Below are positions 1 through 11,655 of a DNA stretch of 64,000 bases, piece after piece. Under the pieces are notes generated by a model. The model was not told the DNA's origin and did no database searches. It saw only the letters and a list, made by a program, of their open reading frames with translations. How positions within the stretch are numbered: the stretch's first letter is position 1; every line of letters begins with the position of its first letter. A program made the position numbers and the translations under genes. The DNA is from Symsagittifera roscoffensis (taxonomy: Eukaryota; Xenacoelomorpha; Acoela; Convolutidae): NCBI RefSeq assembly GCF_963678635.1, contig NC_087063.1:43786759-43850758 (forward strand), written 5' to 3'.

Positions 1-1660
1 AAGCAATTTTAGACAAAATAAACAGATAAAATAATTCAACTAATATTGATTATAATACGGCTAGTTATTATTATAACTAAGTCAATATAAATTAAAAAAT
101 AAAATTGCACAATAAAATTTAACAATGAATGAAATTGTGCGTATAACTCATAACCATCAGAAAAAAATCAGAGTAAAAAATTTCAAAATTTCTGATGATT
201 ATCAGTCATAAAGCAATTTTAGACAAACAGATAAAATAAACACCTAATAGTGATTATAATACGGCTAGTTATCATTATCACTAAGTCAAAATAAACTATA
301 AAATGAAATTGCACAATGAAATTTTAACAATGAATGAAATTGTGCGAATAACTAATAACCACCAGAATAAAATTCAGATTAAAAAGTTTCAAAATTTCTG
401 ATGATTATCAGTCATAAAGCAATTTTAGACAAACAGATAAAATAATTCACCTAATAATGATTATAATACGGCTAGTTATCATTATAACTAAGTCAAATTA
501 AACTATAAAATGAAATTGCTAATGAAATTTTAACAAAGAATGAATTTGTGCGCATAACTAATAATCATCAGAAAAAAAAAATCAGAGGGAAAAATTTCAA
601 AAATTTCTGATGATTATCAGTCATAAAGCAACTTTAGACAATCAGATAAAATAATTCAACTAACAATGATTATAATACAGCTAGTTATCATTATAACTAA
701 GTCAAAATAAACTATAAAATGAAATTGCACAATGAAATTTTAACTATGAATGAAATTGTGCGCATAACAAATAACCATCAGAACAAAATCAGAGTGAAAA
801 ATTTCAAAATTTCTGATGATTATCAGTCATAAAGCAATTTTAGACAAACAGATAAAATAAACACCTAATAGTGATTATAATACGGCTAGTTATCATTATC
901 ACTAAGTCAAAATAAACTATAAAATGAAATTGCACAATGAAATTTTAACAATGAATGAAATTGTGCGAATAACTAATAACCACCAGAATAAAATTCAGAT
1001 TAAAAAGTTTCAAAATTTCTGATGATTATCAGTCATAAAGCAATTTTAGACAAACAGATAAAATAATTCACCTAATAATGATTATAATACGGCTAGTTAT
1101 CATTATAACTAAGTCAAATTAAACTATAAAATGAAATTGCTAATGAAATTTTAACAAGGAATGAATTTGTGCGCATAACTAATAATCATCAGAAAAAAAA
1201 ATCAGAGGGAAAAATTTCAAAAATTTCTGATGATTATCAGTCATAAAGCAACTTTAGACAATCAGATAAAATAATTCAACTAACAATGATTATAATACAG
1301 CTAGTTATCATTATAACTAAGTCAAAATAAACTATAAAATGAAATTGCACAATGAAATTTTAACTATGAATGAAATTGTGCGAATAACTAATAACCACCA
1401 GAATAAAGTTCAGATTAAAAAATTTCAAAATTTCTGATGATTATCAGTATCAAAGTAATTTTAGGCATACAGATAAAACAATTTAAGTAATTATGATTAA
1501 AGAAAAAGGAAACAAAATTATAAAATGAAAATCCAACAGTGAAGTTTTAACAATCAAAGAAATTGTGCTCATAAATGATAAGCATTAAAATAAAAATAAA
1601 GTAAAAAATCTTCAAAAACTTCTAGTGATTATCAGTCTCAGAGCATTTTAAGGCAAACAA
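1..1660. repeat. ~207-bp satellite array with three-monomer higher-order structure
   Basis: Monomers begin with AAGCAATTTTAGAC at about 1, 211, 417, 626, 832, 1038, 1246 and (diverged) 1453, giving a period of about 207 bp. Each contains the motif GATGATTATCAGTCAT near its end. Monomers three apart are nearly identical (211 matches 832, 417 matches 1038, 626 matches 1246), whereas neighbours differ at many sites, so the repeating unit is a ~621-bp trimer. Degenerate monomer pieces continue to about 1660 and near 1940. The array touches the left edge of the window and probably extends beyond it. Confidence 0.93.
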
Positions 1661-2956
1661 ACAAAATAGCACGCCTATGAATTAAAAAAATTACCTCCTA
1701 GCAATCATCAGTTCATGGTCTAAAAATGATGCAAAAGTTTCACGATTAAATATTACAAAAAGTTTTTTATTTGGCCAAAAAAAACACTCAAAAAATCGGA
1801 TTATTGCAAGTTCAATGGATTTTTGTGACAGTGAAAAAACATCATGGGAATCAAACAAAAAATTGAGACGAAAAACGTAACACAAGTCGAACAGTCTCTC
1901 CTTGAAATTTTTAGAGCTACAAGTTTCAACGTCAATTTTGATGATTATCAGTTTGAAAGTAATTTCAGGCAATCAAGTGTCAGATATTGTGAATCAGTTC
2001 GTCAATGCTCATCTTTCGAAAATCTTCCTTTCATTGCTTATATCCTTATTTCATTGATTGAAATTGCATTAAAAAAATTAGTCATCAGAAATGTTTCGAA
2101 ATTTTTTTCTTCAAGTTAGTGTCGTTTCTTGCTGGAGGTGTGATGAGGGAACTAGAAAAACGCGTAAAAAATCAGTAATAGAGACAAAATTGACAACTGC
2201 TGTCCCCAAAATGTATATAACTTTTTGCTCCGACCATTGAAAATGGGGAGAAACTTTGTATACGGGTGTGTTTCAGTTTTTTTTCCATGCAAAATAAGGT
2301 ACCACAAATAATCATCGGAATGGGTCCAGTGATATATCATTAAAAAGCCCTTTCAATCGTGATTCGGACGACTTCAATATTTTGAATTTTTCACAGTGTT
2401 GAGAGAAACCGGTTTGAAATTTTTGAATTTTGGTCTAATTTCGAGTTAATAAGGTGACCGTTTAGGCTAACAATAGCTTATTTAAGCTTTATTTATGCCC
2501 TGAAAACTTAGTTTTACTCAAATGAAGGTGGTTTTTGAAGTTTTATAGTGTAATTTTGGGAATCAAAAACTTGAAAACTCAAATATTTTCCGCAAAAAAA
2601 ATTGAAAAAATTTTTTGAAATTTTTTCAATTTTTTTTTTTCGTTTTTCTGTTCATTTTTCTTGAAAATCTGTTTTCCATTTGACCTATCATAGTATGACT
2701 CTGAAATAAGCCCGAATTTTTTTTTCAGATTTTTTTATCGCGACATGCAGAAAAAAAACGAGACCAATTTGAAAAAAATATACTTTGGTCGGACAGTAAC
2801 CGGCTAATCGTGTTCTAATTTGTATTAACAATAAATTTAAAATTTTCTTAAAGAAAATTTGTACAGCCAACAAAATGCTAAATGAAGCTTCCAAAACTAG
2901 TTTTCGTTTTGTAAAATCAAGTTTTACTAGCCTAAGTGTTTGACTTTGGTTTTAAT

Positions 2957-3389
2957 CAGGGGCGGATCTAGGATTTTCTCGAGGGGGGGGGGGGCGGATT
3001 TTCAAAAAAAATTCGAAAATTTTGACAATCTTTTTTTTTTGGTCAACCAAATTGATTTTTCGAGCTCTCCCAAAGCACAGTTTTGCCCGGATTTTGGCAA
3101 AATTTTCTGCGCCGCAGGCAAATTTTTGAAAAAACAGTCAAAAAGCCGTTTTTGGGCACTTGTTGAAAAATTTTGACAAAAAAATCGCGTTTTTTTGGCG
3201 AGCGCTCCCCCTCAAAGTTAGAATATATTGCCGCCGAAGGCGCCTTTAGAAAAATTTTAGGGTCGCTCGGCCAAAAATGGATTTCTGAAAAAGTATCAAA
3301 GGGGGGACCCTTTGGGTCGGCAGGGGGTCGAATCCCTGAGGGGAGGGGGCGTCCGCACCCACCCCCCGCCCCACCTAAATCCGCCCCTG
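2957..3389. mobile_element. hAT-type MITE, copy 1
   Basis: The element starts CAGGGGCGGATCTAGGATTT and ends CCTAAATCCGCCCCTG, which are imperfect terminal inverted repeats. The 8-bp GTTTTAAT flanks both ends (2949-2956 and 3390-3397). An 8-bp target-site duplication and CAGGGG termini are the signature of hAT-superfamily elements. It is about 433 bp with G- and C-rich ends and no transposase, so it is non-autonomous. Open frames across it on both strands arise from the GC-rich ends and are not genes. Confidence 0.9.
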
Positions 3390-4631
3390 GTTTTAATAGT
3401 TTTATGTGGTTTCGTTCTGTTTTATCCATTGTTAAGTTTTGTTATAGTTATGTACTTAAGCTTTAAAAAAAGTTCACAGAAAGAGTTAATATATCTCTTG
3501 TGCTTTGGTTCTTCATCATTTTCCTGAATTTTGAGTACATACCCTTTATTGAAGAAGAAGCAAAATTTAGTTCATTTCTTCATTTTTAGTTTTTGTCCAG
3601 GTTTTCAGCCAAAAAAATTTAAAAAAATGTAGTTTTTTTTTCGTATTCCTTGTCTGTTTGTACTGATTATTTACAAAAACAGAATTTTTGTAGCCATTGA
3701 GATTTACAGGCAAGCCGCAAAACAACACTTTAATCAACACTTCAATAAGAAAGCAGAAAATGGTGTTAAAAGAACTTGCATAAATTAGGACAATTAACTC
3801 TGTAGAGTGTTCTCACCGTGAGAAATCATTTCGCGTGGCAGATCGTGACATCACGCGGTTTCAAACACTGAACTGAAAAGTGAGAAAAAATAGTAATTTC
3901 TGAGAACTTAACACTAATCCTTTTAAATTATATCATACCTAGAATTCTTCAGAAGTCTAGAGGTTCAGGTTAATCATGTTCCATAAAAATTTATTCAGAA
4001 CAAAATCACCAACTTTTTGTCCTTACTCAAAAACTTCAATTTTTTTTCAAGCTCTGCGCTCACGTTTTCTACTTTTTACTTTCTTTGAAGTGTTTTCCTA
4101 AGCTAAATTCCTGATAAGAAAGTGAACAAAAGATTTCTGACAGAATTTTTTCATTGAACTTTCTGCAAACTTTTCAGCATTACTCTGAATTTTCTTTAGT
4201 CTCTTCTTACTTTCTTGTTATCGAAGAAGATCCGTAAAAAGTCATTTCAGGATTTAGATAGGCCGCAGAAACACTGTCATCCGGCCGGACTGGCATGATC
4301 CCTATAAAGTACTTATTATTATTTAAACTGTAAATCTATTTTCTGTTATCTGACTATAAACTAGATTGATGGCCTTGACCGTCGATAGGCAAGACCTAAA
4401 ACTTGAATGTCAATGCTCAGAAGAAAATGAATTCAGATTTATCTTCAGTTCTTTCTCTCAACGTAACTCATTTAGAGATATTTAGCCAATCCGTTCGGAT
4501 TTTAGTAATAGCTCATACGTTACGGTATGACATGGCGCAGTCAGCAGGATACAAAATCCAATTTCAACCAAAGTATTCCACCTTTCATGTAATAAAAATC
4601 AGATAATAAAACTTTATAATATTATAACAGG

Positions 4632-4997
4632 GAATGATGCAGACGCGAAAATTAGAAGCTATGTATTACTATGTCTTGGAGCAGAAGGACAAAGACAACT
4701 ACAACAAAAGTGACCAAACCTGAATATTCAAACAACAACTTCAAAACCACTGACGCGAATACATTAGAAGACATATTTGCAATCACGCGAATCATAGCTT
4801 TCGAAACCTACAACTTTATTTGTCGGAAACAACGAAAAAACGAAAGGTTGGAACAGTTCAATGCGGATTTAGTCCAATTGGTTTCTCAGGCGGTTTGTGG
4901 GGATCCAGAAAATGATTGGGTTTGGTATATGTTGACGGCCCACATGTCCAACGACAAGATTGCAGAAGAGCTGTTGGCAGAAACCAAATCATTGTGA
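4632..4997 (+). pseudogene. Ty3/gypsy gag (capsid) fragment, copy 1
   Basis: The frame begins with the capsid-like motif GNDADAKIRSYVLLCLGAEG near 4635, shifts frame around 4700, and continues with IIAFETYNFICRKQRKNERL and EQFNADLVQL. This arrangement is typical of gag capsid domains of Ty3/gypsy retrotransposons, which form the particle that packages element RNA. It stops at 4997, where the 3.38-kb duplication junction cuts the gene, so the rest of gag, protease and polymerase are missing from this copy. Family assignment rests on the capsid-like pattern and on the intact continuation in copy 2, which leads into protease and RT. Confidence 0.75.
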
Positions 4998-5006
4998 CAG
5001 TGATTC

Positions 5007-8000
5007 TAGAGATTATCAGTCTCAGAGCATTTTAAGGCAAACAAACAAAATAGCACGCCTATGAATTAAAAAAATTACCTCCTAGCAATCATCAGTTCAT
5101 GGTCTAAAAATGATGCAAAAGTTTCACGATTAAATATTAGAAAAAGTTTTTTATTTGGCCAAAAAAAACACTCAAAAAAATCGGATTATTGCCAGTTCAA
5201 TGGATTTTTGTGACAGTGAAAAAACATCATGGGAATCAAACAAAAAATTGAGAAGAAAAACGTAACACAAGTCGAACAGTCTCTCCTTGAAATTTTTAGA
5301 GCTACAAGTTTCAACGTCAATTTTGATGATTATCAGTTTGAAAGTAATTTCAGGCAATCAAGTGTCAGATATTGTGAATCAGTTCGTCAATGCTCATCTT
5401 TCGAAAATCTTCCTTTCATTGCTTACATCCTTATTTCATTGATTGAAATTGCTTTAAAAAAATTATTCATCAGAAATGTTTCGAAAATTTTTTCTTCAAG
5501 TTAGTGTCGTTTCTTGCTGGAGGTGTGATGAGGGAACTAGAAAAACGCGTAAAAAATCAGTAATAGAGACAAAATGCTGTCCCCAAAATGTATATAACTT
5601 TTTGCTCCGACCATTGAAAATGGGGAGAAACTTTGTATACGGGTGTGTTTCATTTTTTTTTCCATGCAAAATAAGGTACCACAAATAATCATCGGAATGG
5701 GTCCAGTGATATATCATAAAAAAGCCCTTTCAATCGTGATTCGGACGACTTCAATATTTTGAATTTTTCACAGTGGTGAGAGAAACCGGTTTAAAATTTT
5801 TGAATTTTGGTCTAATTTCGAGTTAATAAGGTGACCGTTTAGGCTAACAATAGCTTATTTAAGCTTTATTTATGCCCTGAAAACTTAGTTTTACTCAAAT
5901 GAAGGTGGTTTTTGAAGTTTTATAGTGTAATTTTGGGAATCAAAAACTTGAAAACTCAAATATTTTCCGCAAAAAAAAATGAAAAAATTTTTTGAAATTT
6001 TTTCAATTTTTTTTTTTTCGTTTTTCTGTTCATTTTTCTTGAAAATCTGTTTTCCATTTGACCTATCATAGTATGACTCTGAAATATGCCCGAATTTTTT
6101 TTTCAGATTTTTTTATCGCGACATGCAGAAAAAAAACGAGACCAATTTGAAAAAAATATACTTTGGTCGGACAGTAACCGGCTAATCGTGTTCTAATTTG
6201 TATTAACAATAAATTTAAAATTTTCTTAAAGAAAATTTGTACAGCCAACAAAATGCTAAATAAAGCTTCCAAAACTAGTTTTCGTTTTGTAAAATCAAGT
6301 TTTACTAGCCTAAGTGTTTGACTTTGGTTTTAATCAGGGGCGGATCTAGGATTTTCTCGAGGGGGGGGCGGATTTTCAAAAAAAAATCGAAAATTTTGAC
6401 AATCTTTTTTTTTTGGTCAACCAAACTGATTTTTCGAGCTCTCCCAAAGCACTGTTTTGCCCGGATTTTGGCTAAATTTTCTGTGCCGCAGGCAAATTTT
6501 TGAAAAAACAGTCAAAAAGCCGTTTTTGGGCACTTGTTGAAAAATTTTGACAAAAAAAATCGCGTTTTTTTGGCGAGCGCTCCCCCTCAAAGTTAGAATA
6601 TATTGCCGCCGAAGGCGCCTTTAGAAAAATTTTAGGGTCGCTCGGCCAAAAATGGATTTCTGAAAAAGTATCAAAGGGGGGACCCTTTGGGTCGGCAGGG
6701 GGTCGAATCCCTGAGGGGAGGGGGCGTCCGCACCCTCCCCCCGCCCCACCTAAATCCGCCCCTGGTTTTAATAGTTTTATGTGGTTTCGTTCTGTTTTAT
6801 CCATTGTTAAGTTTTGTTATAGTTATGTACTTAAGCTTTAAAAAAGTTCACAGAAAGAGTTAATATATCTCTTGTGCTTTGGTTCTTCATCATTTTCCTG
6901 AATTTTGAGTACATACCCTTTATTGAAGAAGAAGCAAAATTTAGTTCATTTCTTCATTTTTAGTTTTTGTCCAGGCTTTCAGCCAAAAAAATGAAAAATG
7001 TAGTTTTTTTTCGTATTCCTTGTCTGTTTGTACTGATTATTTACAAAAACAGAATTTTTGTAGCCATTGAGAATTACAGGCAAGCCGCAAAACAACACTT
7101 TAATCAACACTTCAATAAGAAAGCAGAAAATGGTGTTAAAAGAACTTGCATAAATTAAGACAATTAACTCTGTAGAGTGTTCTCACCGTGAGAAATCATT
7201 TCGCGTGGCAGATCGTGACATCACGCGTTTTCAAACACTGAACTGAAAAGTGAGAAAAAATAGTAATTTCTGAGAACTTAACACTAATCCTTTTAAATTA
7301 TATCATACCTAGAATTCTTCAGAAGTCTAGAGGTTCAGGTTAATCATGTTCCACAAAAATTTATTCAGAACAAAATCACCAACTTTTTGTCCTTACTCAA
7401 AAACTTCAATTTTTTTTTCAAGCTCTGCGCTCACGTTTTCTACTTTTTACTTTCTTTGAAGTGTTTTCCTAAGCTAAATTCCTGATAAGAAAATGAACAA
7501 AAGATTTCTGACAGAATTTTTTCATTGAACTTTCTGCAAACTTTTCAGCATAACTCTGAATTTTCTTTAGTCTCTTCTTACTTTCTTGTTATCGAAGAAG
7601 ATCCGTAAAAAGTCATTTCAGGATTTAGATAGGCCGCAGAAACACTGTCATCCGGCCGGACTGGCATGATCCCTATAAAGTACTTATTATTATTTAAACT
7701 GTAAATCTATTTTCTGTTATCTGACTATAAACTAGATTGATGGCCTTGACCGTCGATAGGCAAGACCTAAAATTTGAATGTCAATGCTCAGAAGAAAATG
7801 AATTCAGATTTATCTTCAGTTCTTTCTCTCAACGTAACTCATTTAGAGATATTTAGCCAATCCGTTCGGATTTTAGTAATAGCTCATACGTTACGGTATG
7901 ACATGGCGCAGTCAGCAGGATACAAAATCCAATTTCAACCAAAGTATTCCACCTTTCATGTAATAAAAATCAGATAATAAAACTTTATAATATTATAACA

Positions 8001-8376
8001 GGGAATGATGCAGACGCGAAAATTAGAAGCTATGTATTACTATGTCTTGGAGCAGAAGGACAAAGACAACTACAACAAAAGTGACCAAACCTGAATATTC
8101 AAACAACAACTTCAAAACCACTGACGCAAACACATTAGAAGACATATTTGTAATCACGCGAATCATAGCTTTCGAAACCTACAATTTTATTTGTCGGAAA
8201 CAACGAAAAAACGAAAGGTTGGAACAGTTCAATGCGGATTAAGTCCAATTGGTTTCTCAGGCGGTTTGTGGGGATCCAGAAAATGATTGGGTTTGTTATA
8301 TGTTGACGGCCCACATGTCCAACGACAAGATTGCAGAAGAGCTGTTGGCAGAAACCAAATCAAAACAAGACACCTA
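5007..8376. repeat. Tandem segmental duplication, copy 2 (~3.38 kb)
   Basis: Second copy of the 1622-5000 segment, differing mostly by single substitutions and small homopolymer length changes, so the duplication is recent. The hAT MITE is at the same internal position with the same flanking octamer, showing that the MITE was inserted before the duplication. Unlike copy 1, this copy runs on into the remainder of the gypsy element. Confidence 0.9.
6335..6764. mobile_element. hAT-type MITE, copy 2 (duplicated with its flanks)
   Basis: Same element, same GTTTTAAT flanks and same neighbours as the copy at 2957-3389. It was carried by the 3.38-kb duplication rather than by transposition. The poly-G run near the left end is shorter here. 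Confidence 0.9.
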
Positions 8377-8458
8377 TGCAATCATGAGGGAGAAAGTTAT
8401 AGAAGATAGTAAAGCGATGAAAACAAATCCGTTCGGAGTGCAAACAACCACAAACTCA
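8003..8458 (+). pseudogene. Ty3/gypsy gag (capsid) fragment, copy 2
   Basis: Second gag copy. It repeats the capsid stretch of copy 1 but has a TAA stop in place of the leucine codon after EQFNAD (about 8240) and a frameshift near 8070. Beyond the duplication boundary it continues through SKQDTYAIMREKVIEDSKAM to the end of the capsid region at 8458. A hydrophilic downstream stretch (8477-8680) follows before the protease. Several lesions show it cannot make Gag. Confidence 0.75.
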
Positions 8459-8799
8459 TAAACGAAACAGGAACCGATGGGCTACATTCAACCACGTGGG
8501 ATCGCGGGAGAGTTGGCTATGAAAAATTGTATCAAACCATCCAAAGAAGTCGGGGACACTTTTGAGGTCGAAATAATTTTCCCCGCGGAGCGTACAACCC
8601 ACGGGGGCAACAAATACAACAAACAAACAAAAACAAAACAAGTTATAAATGTGCCAGCCAATTTGGATCAAGCTGTTTGACGTCATGTCTAGCAAAAGAC
8701 AAAATCTGTACTAAATGCGCAAAATGAGGTGGTTTTGCAAAAGTATGAAGGTAAACAATTGTTAACTACACGCTAGAAAAGGGCAGCCGACAAGACAAC

Positions 8800-9200
8800 G
8801 AAGAAGAAGATTCCTTAGCCGCAACAAACAATAACGACCCTGTGGCTTACGCCGAATTTATGTCAACAAACGGTTGGGAAAGAATTCCTTGGGACAGTTT
8901 TGCGGTGTTGGCAATTTTGGAAGCATTCGAAATCAGAAACTCAGTAATTATAAAAGAAGAAGATCTGAATGGACATACAGTCAAACTAAAAACACACTCC
9001 GAATATCTCTCCGCCATTGCAGATTCTGGAAGCTCCATGTCTTTTCCCAACAAAAAACGGCCGTAAGACTACGGAAAAACGACCAGTCCGCAATATTTAA
9101 GTTAATCCAGCCCGAAACCTCGCTTGTTATAAAGGGAAATACATTGTTCCAAAAGAGCGACTTATCATTTCGGCTCCATTTATTATCGTAGACGATTAAA
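8800..9200 (+). pseudogene. Ty3/gypsy retroviral-type aspartic protease remnant
   Basis: Translation gives the motif AIADSGSSMSFPN near 9018-9056. The D-S/T-G triad is the catalytic signature of retropepsins, which cleave Gag-Pol. Upstream is a stretch YAEFMSTNGWERIPWDS, and after a frameshift near 9060 come LRKNDQSAIFKLIQPE and further C-terminal pieces, ending about 9190. The position between gag and RT fits gypsy order. Frameshifts and stops make it inactive. Confidence 0.7.
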
Positions 9201-9304
9201 AGGCAAATCTAATCGGGCGAAAAATTGTACCACAAATAGGTATCAAAATTGTACAAGACAAGCCAGCTCACAACAGCAATCTCAAAATTCATGAGAAAAA
9301 ACAA

Positions 9305-9990
9305 ATGTCCAACGAGGAAATAAAAACCTGGGTTAGAGAATACTTTCAGGAACTCTGCGTGAGAATCGGAAAATCAAAACACCACGTAATGCGAACTCGA
9401 TTTCTACAAAATATTACTCCGATCCAGCAAAAAATTCGATGGGTTCCCATCCATTTACAAGGAAGAATGGAAGCGGAAACAAATAAGATAATAGATCAGA
9501 AACATATCAAGAAAATACACAAATGTTCTGATAATCAATTCGTCATCCCGATCATAATAACGGCAAAAAAGGACCAAACGGTCAAACTTGCGCTAGACTC
9601 TAAGAAAATCAATAATTTCATTCACGAAAACAAATACCAAAAGCCCATTATTGAACTCCTATTAGACAACATTGCACAAATTATGAAGGGGGTTGACTCC
9701 CAACAAACCCTTTTCACAACTCTCGATCTACACTACGCATATTCACAAATCCCATTGGATAAAGAAACGAGAGACCAGTGCATTTTCAGTCTGATAGGGG
9801 GAAGAGCGACAAGAACATATCAATTCCAGGCGCAATTCTCTGGCCTCACGGACATGCTGGCAGATTTCCAAAAAATCATCAATTTCACACCATAAAATTG
9901 TGAAAACGCTTGCTTATCTCTTACATAAAACGCTAAAAAAACTATATGATGAGAACTTAGCAATCGTGCTGAAAAAAAAAATTTAGACAA
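9305..9990 (+). pseudogene. Ty3/gypsy reverse transcriptase, catalytic motif deleted
   Basis: Residues 1-196 of this frame (9305-9895) match the N-terminal half of gypsy RTs: IQQKIRWVPIHLQGRMEAE, a connecting FVIPIIITAKKD block, TLFTTLDLHYAYSQIPLDKE (motif A aspartate in the TLDL stretch), and RTYQFQAQFSGL. The next expected block, containing the Y/FxDD catalytic pair, is absent. The frame jumps from the DMLADFQKII region to a piece reading YDENLAI (about 9940-9970). A deletion has therefore removed the active site, and the enzyme cannot have been functional in this form. Confidence 0.85.
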
Positions 9991-10089
9991 ACATAAAACT
10001 TTAGATTGAAAGTCGGAACACACATCCGCACAGCCAAAAAAATTTAAAACTCGTATCCTCCGAAATTACTGAAAACAATCATTTCAACC

Positions 10090-10651
10090 AACGTTTAGAT
10101 ACTCGACGATGCCTCTGGGTAGTATGCGATGCCTCTATATTTGAATTAGGGGCTGCGTTGGAGCAAAATACAGACGCAGGTTGGGTGGCAATAGCATATG
10201 CTTAACAATTTTTAAATTCCCTAGAGGAGAAGTATTCGGTAAGCAAATTAGAACTACTAGGGGTCATCCGGGCAATCAAAAAATTCAAATACTATTTGTA
10301 CGGGAAAAACTACACAGTAATTACAGATCATCAAGATTTGATCAGCGCGTTAAGCGCCAGCGAACGATCAAAGAGCAGTCAAAGTAGACTCACTAGGACG
10401 GTTGATAGATTGATACCATTTACATTCGACATCAAGCATTTGACAGGAACAAAGATGAGATTAATTGACTATAAGTCCAGAAAAGCAGTAGGATTAGCGC
10501 TACCCTCCAGCGAGTTTGACGAGGAATTTGTTGTTGCGTCAATCAATAAAACTATTAGTTTCAACATTGGATTGATTGACAACGTCATATTGAATAGCTT
10601 GGTCAATCAGAATAAAGCTCCACATTGGCTGATCAAAAAGCGCGCGGAATA
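10090..10651 (+). pseudogene. Ty3/gypsy RNase H domain remnant
   Basis: The region starts with VVCDASIFELGAALEQ (about 10115-10165). After a stop and frameshift near 10200 it continues with SKLELLGVIRAI, KFKYYLYGKNYTVITDHQDL, SRLTRTVDRLIPFTFDIKHL and TGTKMRLIDYKSR up to about 10490. This is the standard order of the gypsy RNase H domain, which removes the RNA strand after reverse transcription. The C-terminal linker runs to the stop at 10651. The frame is broken in at least one place. Confidence 0.85.
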
Positions 10652-11655
10652 AAAAAGGAATTTAACAGCTCAATTACCAAGTCAAGGGCATTTCAAACAA
10701 TCCAAACATAACAGCAGCGGTCATGCAAACCAGAACCAAATCACATGTTTAATTGCACTTACAAAAATCAGCAGAAAATCTTGCAAAACAACCAAAATAT
10801 TATAAATTATATTTCAAAACCAAAAACTGCAAAGAGCACAAGGAGACAAAAAATAACAAAATAAAAAAATTTGAAGGGGATGTCATACCCAAAAATGCAC
10901 GGACCAGAGGAGAGGAAGTTCGTCAAACGTAACTCCAAGAGGCCGAAAACCCAAAAACAACTGGAAAGGAGAGTCTGACCGGGAGGAAAGTCTGTCAGAC
11001 ACACGCTGGCACATAAAGACACAAACGACGACTTATGAGCTTTGGACATCCCATGAACGACAATAGGCCGGGATTTCCAACAACAAACTCGTTCTCAACC
11101 ATGCATGACGCCAGAGATTTAATCACAAGTCGAAAGCCGCAAAAGTTTCCAAAAAACGTCTTCTCGGAGGATACACCACAAAAAACAGCTTCAAAAGGAA
11201 GTGGGAAAAACTGCATCAATCCTGACCGGACAAACAGCCCGAACACCAATAACACAAATACCCCGATAATACGACCAAAGCAATCACAAAAGAAACACAA
11301 AGAAGAAAGAAACCACAACACAGACGACAACGTTACAAACGCACAACGATATGCAATTGGAAACGGAAGTCACAGTGGAAGTTAATGAACAGTATGAACA
11401 CTGCGTCAACCGAGTGGACCCTCAACATGTGGGAACCGAGGTCACGTCCCCGAGCGAGGCACCACCAACAAAAACGAGAAACCAACTTCGAAATCATCCA
11501 CGAACTAATCATGGCCAGCGTGATGGAAAGCACCGATAAAGCAACCACAATAGGAAATGAGGAAGATACACTCCTGTTCAGAAAGAAGTTGCAACAAAAA
11601 TGGGGGTCAATTTTTTTTGCCGCAGCCATCCAGAAAGACAAACACATAAAACCCA
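10652..11655 (+). pseudogene. Gypsy RNase H-integrase linker region (decayed)
   Basis: About 1 kb between the RNase H remnant and the integrase zinc-binding domain. It contains hydrophilic Asn/Thr/Lys-rich frames (for example 11035-11385) and a stretch FEIIHELIMASVMESTDKA with QQKWGSIFFAAAIQKDKHIK up to about 11660, which leads through a frameshift into the integrase. I read it as the inter-domain tether of Pol. No independent gene is supported. Confidence 0.5.

Larger units (their letters stand above)
1622..5000. repeat. Tandem segmental duplication, copy 1 (~3.38 kb)
   Basis: This segment recurs almost base for base at 5007-8376 with an offset of 3371-3385 bp. It holds a satellite-like edge (GATTATCAGTCTCAGAGC), AT-rich DNA of no recognisable coding value, an hAT-type MITE at 2957-3389, and the start of a gypsy gag reading frame. 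The copy ends inside gag, where the frame breaks off after the residues AETKS and joins the satellite-like start of copy 2. That junction marks an unequal recombination or replication slippage event rather than two independent insertions. Confidence 0.9.

Noticed and set aside
1-1660. Resemblance of the satellite to a CRISPR array
   Set aside because: Units are ~207 bp without short conserved repeats and unique spacers, there are no cas genes, and the genome is eukaryotic.
1844-2119. 91-codon ATG frame, repeated at 5229-5504
   Set aside because: It overlaps satellite-derived sequence (GATGATTATCAGT followed by GAAAGTAATTTCAGG). Three of the five differences I noted between the copies change the amino acid, so there is no sign of coding constraint.
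3043-3429. Long Gly/Pro-rich frames on both strands over the MITE
   Set aside because: They come from the GC-rich ends of a non-coding hAT MITE and appear on both strands.
3800-4400. Possible 5' LTR of the gypsy element (TGTTCTCACC.. to ..GATAGGCA)
   Set aside because: No matching 3' LTR is in the window, so the ends cannot be verified; the TATAAAGTA at about 4304 alone is not enough.
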